This document shows, one piece after another, positions 16,564-23,469 of a stretch of 37,607 bases of DNA; position 1 is the first letter of the stretch; each line of letters opens with the position of its first letter. Below the pieces are notes generated by a model, which searched no databases, was not told where the DNA came from, and saw nothing but the letters and a program-made list of their open reading frames with translations. The stretch is taken from the NCBI GenBank assembly GCA_013349825.1, contig DUYW01000013.1, positions 1 to 37,607 of the forward strand. The letters run 5' to 3'. This DNA comes from Gammaproteobacteria bacterium. Its GTDB lineage: Bacteria; Pseudomonadota; Gammaproteobacteria; GCF-002020875. The position numbers and the translations under genes were made by a program.

Positions 16564-16809
16564 ATGCAACGCAATAAACACCCAAATAAAGAGATTGAAA
16601 AGGCACTGCAATATGCCGAACAACATGGCTGGAGAGTAGAAAGTGGCGGCAGTCATGCTTGGGGAAAAATCTACTGCCCAACCAATAATAGCGAGTGCCG
16701 ATGCGGTGAGTTCTGTATAACCAGCATTTGGAGCACCCCCAGAAATGCAGTCAACCATGCACGACAAATCTACAGAGTAGTTGACCACTGTATTACAACC
16801 ACAAATTAA
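16564..16809 (+). CDS. HicA-like small protein with Cys-rich insertion (putative toxin)
   Basis: 81 residues from the ATG at 16564; the longer reading starts inside the operator. KALQYAEQHGWRVESGGSHAW matches the start of the HicA double-stranded-RNA-binding-like fold, with H31 in GGSH at the catalytic position of HicA RNases. Unlike standard HicA (about 60 residues), it has CPTNNSECRCGEFC (C38, C45, C47, C51), which could bind zinc, then IWSTPRNAVNHARQI. It lies 11 nt before an HTH gene and behind a palindromic operator. This family with its HTH partner occurs near restriction genes in other genomes, as far as I recall. Toxicity is inferred, not shown. Confidence 0.7.
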   Translation: MQRNKHPNKEIEKALQYAEQHGWRVESGGSHAWGKIYCPTNNSECRCGEFCITSIWSTPRNAVNHARQIYRVVDHCITTTN

Positions 16810-16820
16810 TTGAACCAGCC

Positions 16821-17348
16821 ATGAAACTATTTGAATTCACACTAAAATTTGCACTCCCCAAAGGGGAACTCAATAGCGAAATCTATGTTGAGCAACTGGC
16901 AACATCCGGTTGTGACGACGCACTGATCGGTATCGGGCAACCCGGCAAAATCGCACTACAATTTACCCGTAAAGCTAACGGTGCCAACGAAGCAATCCTT
17001 TCCGCAATTGGTGATGTCAAAAAGGCGATTCCTGATGCACATCTCACTGAAGCAACCCCAGACCTGGTCGGTATTACCGACATTGCCGAGCTACTGGGCT
17101 TCTCACGCCAAAACATAAGAAAGCTAATCCTTAATCATACCCAAGACTTCCCCAGCCCAGTTCATGAAGGTAAATCTTCAATCTGGCACCTATCCAATGT
17201 ACTGAAATGGTTTCAAGAAGATCGTCAACGACCAGTAGACCCCACTCTGCTAGAGACCGCCTATACCACCATGCAGGTGAACCTGGCCAAGGAGGCTACA
17301 AATCTTGATTCTCGCCTTCACTCCCAGATGACAGCCTTGATCTCATAA
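16821..17348 (+). CDS. HTH DNA-binding protein, putative antitoxin/autorepressor
   Basis: 175 residues. The N-terminal 80 residues form an alpha/beta domain (FEFTLKFAL...GCDDALIGIG...IALQFTRKA) whose position matches the toxin-binding part of HicB-like antitoxins; this likeness is inference. Residues 84-130 form a MerR/AlpA-like winged HTH (GITDIAELLGFSRQNIRKLI...SSIWHLSNVLKWF). It is cotranscribed with the HicA-like gene (11-nt gap) and is the natural candidate to bind the palindrome at 16505-16532. A decayed hsdR starts 12 nt downstream. Confidence 0.75.
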   Translation: MKLFEFTLKFALPKGELNSEIYVEQLATSGCDDALIGIGQPGKIALQFTRKANGANEAILSAIGDVKKAIPDAHLTEATPDLVGITDIAELLGFSRQNIRKLILNHTQDFPSPVHEGKSSIWHLSNVLKWFQEDRQRPVDPTLLETAYTTMQVNLAKEATNLDSRLHSQMTALIS

Positions 17349-17360
17349 AAAGTTGAAACA

Positions 17361-17775
17361 GTGACTGACTCAACAAACTTCAACTTTCTGAACCCGTACA
17401 ACCCTGTTTTTCTGCAGCTGGCCACTGCTGCTGAGCAGGCCTTTATCAGCGACCCCAACACCACACTGATCAAACTACGCCAACTTGCTGAGGCACTGGC
17501 ACAAGACCTTGCCGCACGTACAGGTATTGAATTTGATGAATCGACCACACAGGCAGATCTGCTCTGGAGACTGAACCGAGAGATTCATCTTGATCCGACC
17601 ATTCGTGATCTCTTCCACACCATCCGCATTGATGGCAATAAGGCCACACACCAGTTTCAAACCCGGCCCTTTCACTCCCCCCAAAGATCCAAGTCATCAG
17701 CTACAGGCACTACAGACCGAAATTGAACAGCTCAAGGGGCAGCTCTCTGAGCCAACCGCTCTCTTGCTCCAATGA
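17361..17775 (+). pseudogene. 5' remnant of a type I restriction HsdR / DUF4145 helicase gene
   Basis: From GTG at 17361 the first 98 or so codons encode a DUF4145-like N-terminal domain (NTTLIKLRQLAEALAQDLAA, RDLFHTIRIDGNKATHQFQT) as found at the start of HsdR-type subunits. At about 17655-17660 (TTTCAA) the frame breaks. The next frame continues with FKPGPFTPPKDPS and a coiled-coil LQALQTEIEQLKGQLSE, which in intact homologues follows after a stretch missing here. So an internal deletion with frameshift is combined with loss of the whole helicase/nuclease part. The 3' end runs into the antisense end of higA. Confidence 0.7.
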
Positions 17776-18051
17776 TTTGAACTCCTCTTCACGTGCGATC
17801 GCTTCGCGATACTGCACTTCACGGTTCAACCAGAAACGGGCACTACTCCCCAATACCCGCTCCAGAATGATAGCGGTCTCTTCTGCAATAGTGGCCTTAC
17901 CGTTGATCAGCTGGCTGATATGTTTTGTGGAGAACTCAGTACGTTGTGCGAGCTCTACCTGACTCCACCCCTTCTCTTCCAACAGATCAAAAATGGTGTC
18001 TCCAGGCGGGGAGACCCAGTCAGGCTGAAAGGTGTTTGTTAGTTCAGTCAT
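17710..18051 (-). pseudogene. higA: Truncated HigA-type antitoxin (HTH part)
   Basis: About 113 residues from the ATG at 18051 (GGAGA ribosome site; a TTG four codons earlier is less likely). The HTH (WSQVELAQRTEFSTKHISQL) and FWLNREVQYREAIAREEE are typical of the long HigA antitoxins that carry a C-terminal ImmA/IrrE-like domain. Here the protein stops soon after WLRELPL, where it meets the antisense hsdR remnant, so the C-terminal domain is lost. The DNA-binding half is intact and could still repress. The start overlaps the stop of the HigB-derived ORF by 8 nt, the normal higBA order. Confidence 0.7.
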
Positions 18052-18256
18052 GATAGTCTCCAATGTAGATGATGCGTACTTTTGTTACTCGCAACCAGTT
18101 GATACCACCCTCATCATGGCAAGGCACAGGGATATTGGCAGGCTCAAAGACCAAGCGTATTCCACCGTGCAGGCTGACTGCATATTGACGAGGCCAGCCT
18201 TTTTTGCGCACTTCAACGTAATATTGCTGCTTTCCGCGCTTTCGAATCGTTGCCAT
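18044..18256 (-). pseudogene. Chimeric ORF: integrase N-terminus fused to HigB toxin C-terminus
   Basis: 70 residues. Positions 1-24 (MATIRKRGKQQYYVEVRKKG plus WPRQ) are the standard start of a tyrosine site-specific integrase. From residue 25 the protein reads YAVSLHGGIRLVFEPANIPV with VTKVRIIYIGDYH, the C-terminal half of a HigB/RelE-type toxin. A deletion has joined the two genes in frame. The ribosome site (GAGGGG) is that of the integrase gene. It lies 88 nt from the 3' end of tRNA-Leu, where an island integrase belongs. The HigB half lacks its N-terminal helices, so toxicity is doubtful. Confidence 0.7.
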
Positions 18257-18344
18257 TTCATTCCCCTCAAAACAGACACTGCGTCAACAGCGCGTAAAAC
18301 AATCACACAAAACAGTGTAACATTCTGTTTTTTAAGAGTCAAAA

Positions 18345-18429
<85 letters not shown>

Positions 18430-18430
18430 A

Positions 18431-19702
18431 TCAAGCGTTGGTATTATAGACGTGGTAGCAGCTATGCACAATCCACCCAAACCATGAAAAGAAGAGCAAT
18501 AGCGCAAAACCTGCCAAATGAACCGCTGGTAAATAGAATATTGCAATAATCAGCAAGAACAGTGAGGAGAGATAGAGATAGAGTAGTCGGCGGCCACTAC
18601 TTGCCGGAAGTATCTGAAACAGACTCATTGGTGGCGACAATCTCCCCCCCTCTGCAGCTTTTTGAATAGCTCTTTGCTGCAGATGGAGAAACACCAGAAA
18701 TGGTGTAATTTTGAGCAATGAACCTGCCAACATCGGTAACAATACAATCAAGATATGAAACAACCCTAACCAGGCAGGAATGTCCGTCAACAACCATTGA
18801 CTGACTAATAATACTGTACCGCTCACAACCATTGCCCCCAGAGCAATCACCCAAAAGTGGATCGTTGAATCAACCATTCTTCTCTTTCGGTAGATAATCA
18901 ATTTCAGTGCTACAACACCAAACAGCATCAGTCCAGACGCTACAACAGACATTAGCAGGTTACTTAACAATCCAACACCGACCATCTCTCCGATCCCCCA
19001 ACCGTAGAGCGCTACCGCAACCGTGGGTATGAGCCATTTTCGAAGCCACCGAGGAAATTCATCGGTCACCAGAAACATTGGAATCATCTGAAAACTGGCT
19101 GCCATCAAAAGTAGGGTGAACCACCCTCCTAACCCCCAGAGAAGGTGTATATGAGTCCACTCTCTTGTAACACGACTCAATAACCCGCCCCACCCCGCCA
19201 ATAGCTGCAGCCCCAGCAACAAAAAAAGCACGAGAAACGGGTAGATAAAACGTAATTGAGTCACAAACTCAGAGCTGTTTACCTTCCGGTATAGCACAAG
19301 TAATGCACCCAGATAAGGGGTCAGCGCCACTACAAACAGTATCGTTGCAGGAATAAACAAGGCGGTCACTGAAAACAGTGAGCCTATAGTAAAGAGCACT
19401 AACGCTGCACTTATTGAGCTATGCACCCCTATGGAGAGTTTTCTCTGCCAGGGTATTTGCACCCCACCGACTACGGGAAGAAGTTGAAACAGCACGCCGA
19501 TCACCACCATCAACAGTACCCCAATAGTCAGCAGATGCAGGGCACCAATCATCGTGAGACTCCAGCGGCTCTCCAGCAGTGTCTCTCCTGCAAACATCAG
19601 CAATAGGGAGAATAACCCTCCAAAAACCGGGGCTGTCAAAAAAAACCGATAAGGCACCTCAATTGGCGGCGTATAGTCAATCGAGAGATGTGCCGTATTC
19701 AT
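18431..19702 (-). CDS. Twelve-span membrane protein with conserved histidines (NnrS / heme-copper-oxidase-like)
   Basis: 423 residues with about twelve hydrophobic spans. Intramembrane histidines at H56 (GALHLLTIG), H94, H184/H186 (THIHLLWGLGGWF), H282, H316 and H340 recall heme- or metal-binding polytopic proteins such as NnrS and oxidase subunit I. The match is not close enough for a name. It lies 2 nt after a DUF2249 gene and behind a hemerythrin, with an FNR-type box upstream of the set, which suggests a role in oxygen or nitric-oxide response. The stop is 1 nt from tRNA-Leu. Confidence 0.8.
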   Translation of the reverse strand: MNTAHLSIDYTPPIEVPYRFFLTAPVFGGLFSLLLMFAGETLLESRWSLTMIGALHLLTIGVLLMVVIGVLFQLLPVVGGVQIPWQRKLSIGVHSSISAALVLFTIGSLFSVTALFIPATILFVVALTPYLGALLVLYRKVNSSEFVTQLRFIYPFLVLFLLLGLQLLAGWGGLLSRVTREWTHIHLLWGLGGWFTLLLMAASFQMIPMFLVTDEFPRWLRKWLIPTVAVALYGWGIGEMVGVGLLSNLLMSVVASGLMLFGVVALKLIIYRKRRMVDSTIHFWVIALGAMVVSGTVLLVSQWLLTDIPAWLGLFHILIVLLPMLAGSLLKITPFLVFLHLQQRAIQKAAEGGRLSPPMSLFQILPASSGRRLLYLYLSSLFLLIIAIFYLPAVHLAGFALLLFFSWFGWIVHSCYHVYNTNA

Positions 19703-19704
19703 AG

Positions 19705-19989
19705 CTACCCTGACTGCATGACGTTATAGCGCTCCTTCACCCGGTTTTCAGCAACCTGATCTAAACGCTTATAGATCATCACTTCATAGGGTGCCTCTCC
19801 ATCAAGAACCAAACAGTGGGTAAAGCCCATATCATCCAACATTGAATAGAGTGGATATGGCTCCATGCGGTGCATCATCCGCACATATTCACCCTCATGA
19901 AGTTCTTGAACTGCCTCAATGACCTGTTGCATTGGCTCTGGTGGAGCACAATGTTGTACATCACAGCACTTCTCTCCACTCAACATCAA
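19705..19989 (-). CDS. DUF2249 (TusA-like) domain protein
   Basis: 94 residues. The C-terminal part LHEGEYVRMMHRMEPYPLYS followed by LDDMGFTHCLVLDGEAPYEV is a DUF2249 domain, a TusA-like fold. The N-terminus has CC and HC cysteines (KCCDVQHCAPPEP) that could carry a persulfide or metal; this is inference. It overlaps the hemerythrin gene by 4 nt (ATGA) and precedes the membrane protein by 2 nt, so all three are co-translated. DUF2249 proteins often accompany hemerythrin-like and nitrogen-oxide genes. Confidence 0.85.
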   Translation of the reverse strand: MMLSGEKCCDVQHCAPPEPMQQVIEAVQELHEGEYVRMMHRMEPYPLYSMLDDMGFTHCLVLDGEAPYEVMIYKRLDQVAENRVKERYNVMQSG

Positions 19990-20423
19990 TCTAACAGCTG
20001 CTCAAGCTGCCCCAGAACCGGCTGATCATCTCCTAACGCTTCATCAATCATTGGATAGAGGATCTGTTCCTCCTTCATATTGTGCTGCTGAACCATGATC
20101 ATTAAGGTATCCGAATAGCCCATAACCTGATCTTGAGAGCGCTCCTGAACGGCTTTCTTTAAACTTTCAAGAAGCTCTCGTACCTGCTGGTGCTCCATTC
20201 GCATCACTTGAGTTGGCCCCTGGCTACTCCCGACCTGCTGCTCAAAAGCGGGAAACAGAAAGTTTTCCTCCTCTGAAAAATGGTCCTCTATATGGCTACA
20301 TAGAAGTGTCAAAGCTTGGTCCACAGTACCCCACTCCTGCTCAGCAGCTGCGTTCTCCATATCTGAGAAGTGTTGATCACAAAGACGATGATGTTGTGTC
20401 ATAATGGACGATATTGAACGCAT
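19986..20423 (-). CDS. Hemerythrin HHE-domain protein
   Basis: 145 residues from the ATG at 20423 (GGAG 8 nt upstream; a GTG four codons earlier is also open). The HHE cation-binding pattern is visible: QHHRLCDQHF, LCSHIEDHFSEEENFLFP, MRMEHQQVREL and QQHNMKEEQILYP. It belongs to the HHE group, unlike the bacteriohemerythrins at 8.1-8.9 kb. This group includes iron-sulfur repair (RIC-like) and NO-related proteins. It is first gene of the hemerythrin-DUF2249-membrane protein operon. Confidence 0.88.
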   Translation of the reverse strand: MRSISSIMTQHHRLCDQHFSDMENAAAEQEWGTVDQALTLLCSHIEDHFSEEENFLFPAFEQQVGSSQGPTQVMRMEHQQVRELLESLKKAVQERSQDQVMGYSDTLMIMVQQHNMKEEQILYPMIDEALGDDQPVLGQLEQLLD

Positions 20424-20509
20424 GCTGTTCTCCACTGAATCCGCTGTTGAATACGCATCCTATTTCACCACTTCATGACAATCTGGTCTATCCTCTTACT
20501 CTGGCTTGT

Positions 20510-20523
20510 TTGATCTTCATCAA
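20510..20523. promoter_or_regulatory. Perfect FNR/ANR/DNR-type box
   Basis: TTGATCTTCATCAA fits the FNR-family consensus TTGAT-N4-ATCAA exactly. It lies 87 nt upstream of the hemerythrin start and 20 nt before tatD. The distance suits activation of the leftward operon at low oxygen or in response to NO; repression of tatD is also possible. The FNR-type regulator itself is not in this window. Confidence 0.7.
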
Positions 20524-20542
20524 ACATCATGAGATTCCTTAA

Positions 20543-21346
20543 ATGACTTCTCCACTGATTGACTCTCACTGCCACTTAGACGACCCTCAATTTGACCCTG
20601 ACCGCAACGATGTCCTCAACCGCTGTAATGAACTCAATATTATTCAGATCATCATCCCCGGAGTTGTAGAGCAACAGTGGCATCGAGCCTTTAGCTTGAG
20701 TGAACAGCATGACAACATCCAGGTAGCTGCCGGGCTTCATCCACTCTTTATCGATAATCACAACCACCACTCCAGCGATGCGCTCAACAGTACGCTACAA
20801 GCCCACCCTGAAACTGTTGCAGTAGGGGAAATTGGGCTCGACTTCTACCATAAAGATGACACTCACGATGCACAGCGTACGCTCTTTACCGATCAGCTTG
20901 AAATTGCAGCCACCTACAGAAAGCCACTACTCCTTCATGTCCGAAAGGCGCATCAGGAGGTAATTGAGCGTACCAGGAAGCATAATTACATACAGGGAAT
21001 CGTTCATGCCTTTAGTGGCAGTTACGAACAGGCAAAACTTTATATTGATGCAGGTTTTTTGATCGGTATAGGTGGTGTCATCACTCGCCCCAATGCCCTC
21101 AAACTCAAACGAGTTGTTGAGAAGATTCCATTAACCTCCATCGCATTAGAGACCGATGCTCCAGATCTTCCACCTATCTGGGCCCAGGGGACGAGAAACA
21201 GCCCCGAACAGCTCCCTAGCATAGCAGAACGTATTGCTCAGATACGTAAGATACCGCTGGAACTGGTCGCCTTTCAAACAACACAAAATGTAACCACCCT
21301 ACTCAAACTCCAACATTACAAGAGACAAGTCTGCACTAATGATTGA
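20543..21346 (+). CDS. tatD: TatD family metal-dependent DNase
   Basis: 267 residues. The start LIDSHCHLDDPQF gives metal-binding H9 and H11; VGEIGLDFYH, LLHVRKAHQEV and LETDAPDLPP supply the remaining metal ligands of the TatD barrel. The length is normal. TatD enzymes are 3'-5' exonucleases or D-aminoacyl-tRNA-type hydrolases, depending on the subgroup; this one looks like the YjjV/YcfH type. Its stop overlaps the start of the following hydrolase. Confidence 0.92.
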   Translation: MTSPLIDSHCHLDDPQFDPDRNDVLNRCNELNIIQIIIPGVVEQQWHRAFSLSEQHDNIQVAAGLHPLFIDNHNHHSSDALNSTLQAHPETVAVGEIGLDFYHKDDTHDAQRTLFTDQLEIAATYRKPLLLHVRKAHQEVIERTRKHNYIQGIVHAFSGSYEQAKLYIDAGFLIGIGGVITRPNALKLKRVVEKIPLTSIALETDAPDLPPIWAQGTRNSPEQLPSIAERIAQIRKIPLELVAFQTTQNVTTLLKLQHYKRQVCTND

Positions 21347-22217
21347 CGCGCTGAAGAAAAGAGTGAATCATTCACCGATGCACCGCCTCCTCTCCCCCCT
21401 GTTACTTACGCTGTTACTCAGCTTCAACAATATAGCAAATGCTGAGATTGCCATTCTGCTCCATGGTCTTCTGGGCAGTAGCAACTCATGGGAACGCAGT
21501 GGTGCTGCAGATGCACTGCAACAGAGCGGATGGGAGCGTGCCGGTTATATTCGCGGAGGTGGCCCCAACGGCGTTCTCTTAGCTCAGCCTCTTCGCACTA
21601 ATCGTGGGAACCGAATCTTCTACCTGGTTGACTTCCCCACGCTGATCCCTTTAGAGCAGCAGAGCGATCTTCTGGAAAAGATGATTACACGGATCTCAAA
21701 CAACCACCCGGATGAGCCCATCTATCTGGTTGGGCACTCTGCAGGCGGAATTGTTGCGAGGATGGTCGTGGTCCATAACCGTATACCTGCAATCAAAGGG
21801 CTGTTTACCATAGCATCTCCACATTTAGGCAGTCCGTATGCAGACCTAGCCTATGACTTAGCGACCTTACCCTATCCTTTGCGTCTGCTACCAAAGATTG
21901 TTGCCAATAAAAAATATAAGGCATTGAGGCGCTCACGCACGATGATCAAGGGGCTGTCACTTGCCAAACCGGGAACACTACTGCACTGGCTCAACCTTCA
22001 GCCACACCCTGACATCCACTACTACTCCATTATTCGTCGACAACCCCCATCAAAGGTTAAAGATGCTCTTGTCCCATATTGGAGTCAGGATATGAATAAC
22101 ATTCCTGCCATCCGACGCCGGGGAACAACACTATCAACCCATGCCTCGCACACTATCTCCTATGAAGATGGCATTCTGCTGGGGCAGTTATTGAATCAGC
22201 TTGTTGTTTTACCCTAG
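21339..22217 (+). CDS. Exported alpha/beta hydrolase (lipase-like)
   Basis: 292 residues. A signal peptide (MHRLLSPLLLTLLLSFNNIA, residues 14-33) follows a short N-extension; an ATG at 21378 would remove the extension. HGLLGSS (oxyanion region) lies near 42-48 and the nucleophile motif GHSAG at 132-136 (S134). Candidate acid and His are in DALVPYW and THASHTIS near the C-terminus. It is likely a periplasmic or secreted esterase/lipase. The stop TAG is formed within the CTAG target of the MITE that follows directly, so the insertion did not change the protein. Confidence 0.82.
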   Translation: MIDALKKRVNHSPMHRLLSPLLLTLLLSFNNIANAEIAILLHGLLGSSNSWERSGAADALQQSGWERAGYIRGGGPNGVLLAQPLRTNRGNRIFYLVDFPTLIPLEQQSDLLEKMITRISNNHPDEPIYLVGHSAGGIVARMVVVHNRIPAIKGLFTIASPHLGSPYADLAYDLATLPYPLRLLPKIVANKKYKALRRSRTMIKGLSLAKPGTLLHWLNLQPHPDIHYYSIIRRQPPSKVKDALVPYWSQDMNNIPAIRRRGTTLSTHASHTISYEDGILLGQLLNQLVVLP

Positions 22218-22438
22218 GGAACCCCTGAATAAGTCATGTGTAAATGTCTAACGCCCATAGCGCCCAATATCTTCGTTGCTCGACCTCGTTCCTCGGTTGA
22301 AAATCTTGCTAATAGCCTGCTATTGGCTGCGATCTTTCAAGGTGAGACGTATTACGTCGAGAGAGATACTCTGGGGTGCGCCTTGATCTTGGACGCTATG
22401 GACGTAATTCAAATTACCCAGACTTGTTCAGAGGTTCC
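22218..22438. mobile_element. Complete 221-bp MITE (IS5-type ends)
   Basis: The terminal inverted repeats are GGAACCCCTGAATAAGTC at the left and its near-complement at the right (GACTTGTTCAGAGGTTCC). The likeness continues imperfectly for about 55 nt inward, including ACGCCCATAGCG against CGCTATGGACGT. The whole element could fold back on itself. CTAG flanks it on both sides (22214-22217, 22439-22442), matching the YTAR duplication of IS5-group transposition. It encodes no transposase; the 68-residue ORF inside is incidental. Other copies are at 1-97 and 6235-6255. Confidence 0.85.
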
Positions 22439-22725
22439 CTAGTACTCCGACAATAGAGAGCCTCCTGAGCAGGCATATTTCCAATTCCATTCAGCCAAAA
22501 ATATATCTCATTTGGCCTGAATTAACACTAGGCTACCCGCCTTCACCGGCCCCATTCCTCATTCAGAGTCGAATGAGCTGTTTTTTTTCTTAAAATAACA
22601 AAAAATAGCTTCACATTACTTCTCAATACATACACAATCACCGTTCTTGAAGAGTGATCGATACTCTACACTCTAGTTCAAGTAGATATCGTTGTTTTCA
22701 TATGAAAGAAGGAGAACCCCCTGTA

Positions 22726-23052
22726 ATGACACCCAAAACCACCGCTGTAAAAGAAGCCTTTACAAAGGCACAGACAATCACAACTATTGCCGAGGATACT
22801 GGTCTATCCAAAAAGGCAGTTGCTGATGTTCTGACAAGCTTAGGCATTATTATTGAACGTCATGTTAAACCTCGTTCGGTTGGCCGCTTTGCTCTTCCAG
22901 GCTTGATGACGATCAAGCGTTATAAGAAAAAAGCCACAAAAGCACGTGAAGGTCGCAACCCACAAACCGGTGAGACAATTACAATTGCTGCCAAACCTGC
23001 ACAGAATGCTTTAAAGATCACTGTTGCTAAAGCACTCAAAGACGTATTGTAA
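22726..23052 (+). CDS. HU-family DNA-binding protein (divergent)
   Basis: 108 residues. The N-terminal helices (AFTKAQTITTIAEDTGLSKK) and GRFALPGLMTIKRYKKKATK with ARKG-like AREGRNPQTGETITIAAKP form the HU fold and DNA-binding arm with its Asn-Pro tip. The N-terminal extension (MTPKTTAVK) and the GLMTIKR variant set it apart from canonical HupB. The ATG at 22726 has GAAGGAGA upstream, slightly distant. A strong terminator follows the gene, so it is monocistronic. Confidence 0.88.
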   Translation: MTPKTTAVKEAFTKAQTITTIAEDTGLSKKAVADVLTSLGIIIERHVKPRSVGRFALPGLMTIKRYKKKATKAREGRNPQTGETITIAAKPAQNALKITVAKALKDVL

Positions 23053-23070
23053 GACTTATTATTTTTGAGC

Positions 23071-23103
23071 AATAAAAAACCCGCATCAGCGGGTTTTTTA
23101 TTG
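23071..23103 (+). terminator. Intrinsic terminator of the HU-like gene
   Basis: AAAAAACCCGC-ATCA-GCGGGTTTTTT: a perfect stem and T-run about 20 nt after the HU-like stop. Confidence 0.9.
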
Positions 23104-23172
23104 CCTGTTTAAATGATCATCTGGCCACCTTTTCCAGCTGGCAGAATCCACTTTCGCTATATCCTTTCACTC

Positions 23173-23208
23173 GAAAAAAAACGCCAACCATCATCCTGAT
23201 GATCGGCG
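23173..23208 (-). terminator. Intrinsic terminator for leftward transcription from ppiD
   Basis: Read on the minus strand: CGCCGATCATC-AGG-ATGATGGTTGGCG (one short internal asymmetry) followed by eight T. It lies about 260 nt beyond the ppiD stop. The 23053-23469 interval otherwise holds the HU terminator and a short repeat copy. Confidence 0.75.
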
Positions 23209-23403
23209 CAATATCCACTAGATTGGCTAAAGCGTAATCTAACGACCTCCTCCCATACCACTACTCAACATCCATATTGAGGCCTTTTTCCCCCATTGGA
23301 CTTGCCCTCTATCCTCACAAAAAAATCTGTCTTAATAGTAGGTCAAATAATGGCACCAGTCAACCACCTTGAAATCAACATGTCTAAATATTAAGACATC
23401 TAG

Positions 23404-23424
23404 GTGACTGTCCGAGAATAGAGA
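23404..23424 (+). repeat. Dispersed short repeat (CCGAGAATAGAG type), copy 4
   Basis: GTGACTGTCCGAGAATAGAG, close to the inverted copy at 7695-7728 and to 5894-5920. It is intergenic, between ppiD and its terminator. Confidence 0.5.
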
Positions 23425-23469
23425 GCCCACTACGGAAAAGCTGAATAGTTCGCTATTTAAGGCTGGTTC

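Noticed and set aside
14500-18344. Second attachment site (copy of the tRNA-Leu 3' end) bounding the island
   Set aside because: I looked for repeats of the GGAGAGACTCGAAC region and found none in the window. The other border may be lost or beyond recognition.
22236-22442. 68-residue ORF inside the MITE
   Set aside because: It lies wholly in the repeat element and is explained by the inverted-repeat DNA.
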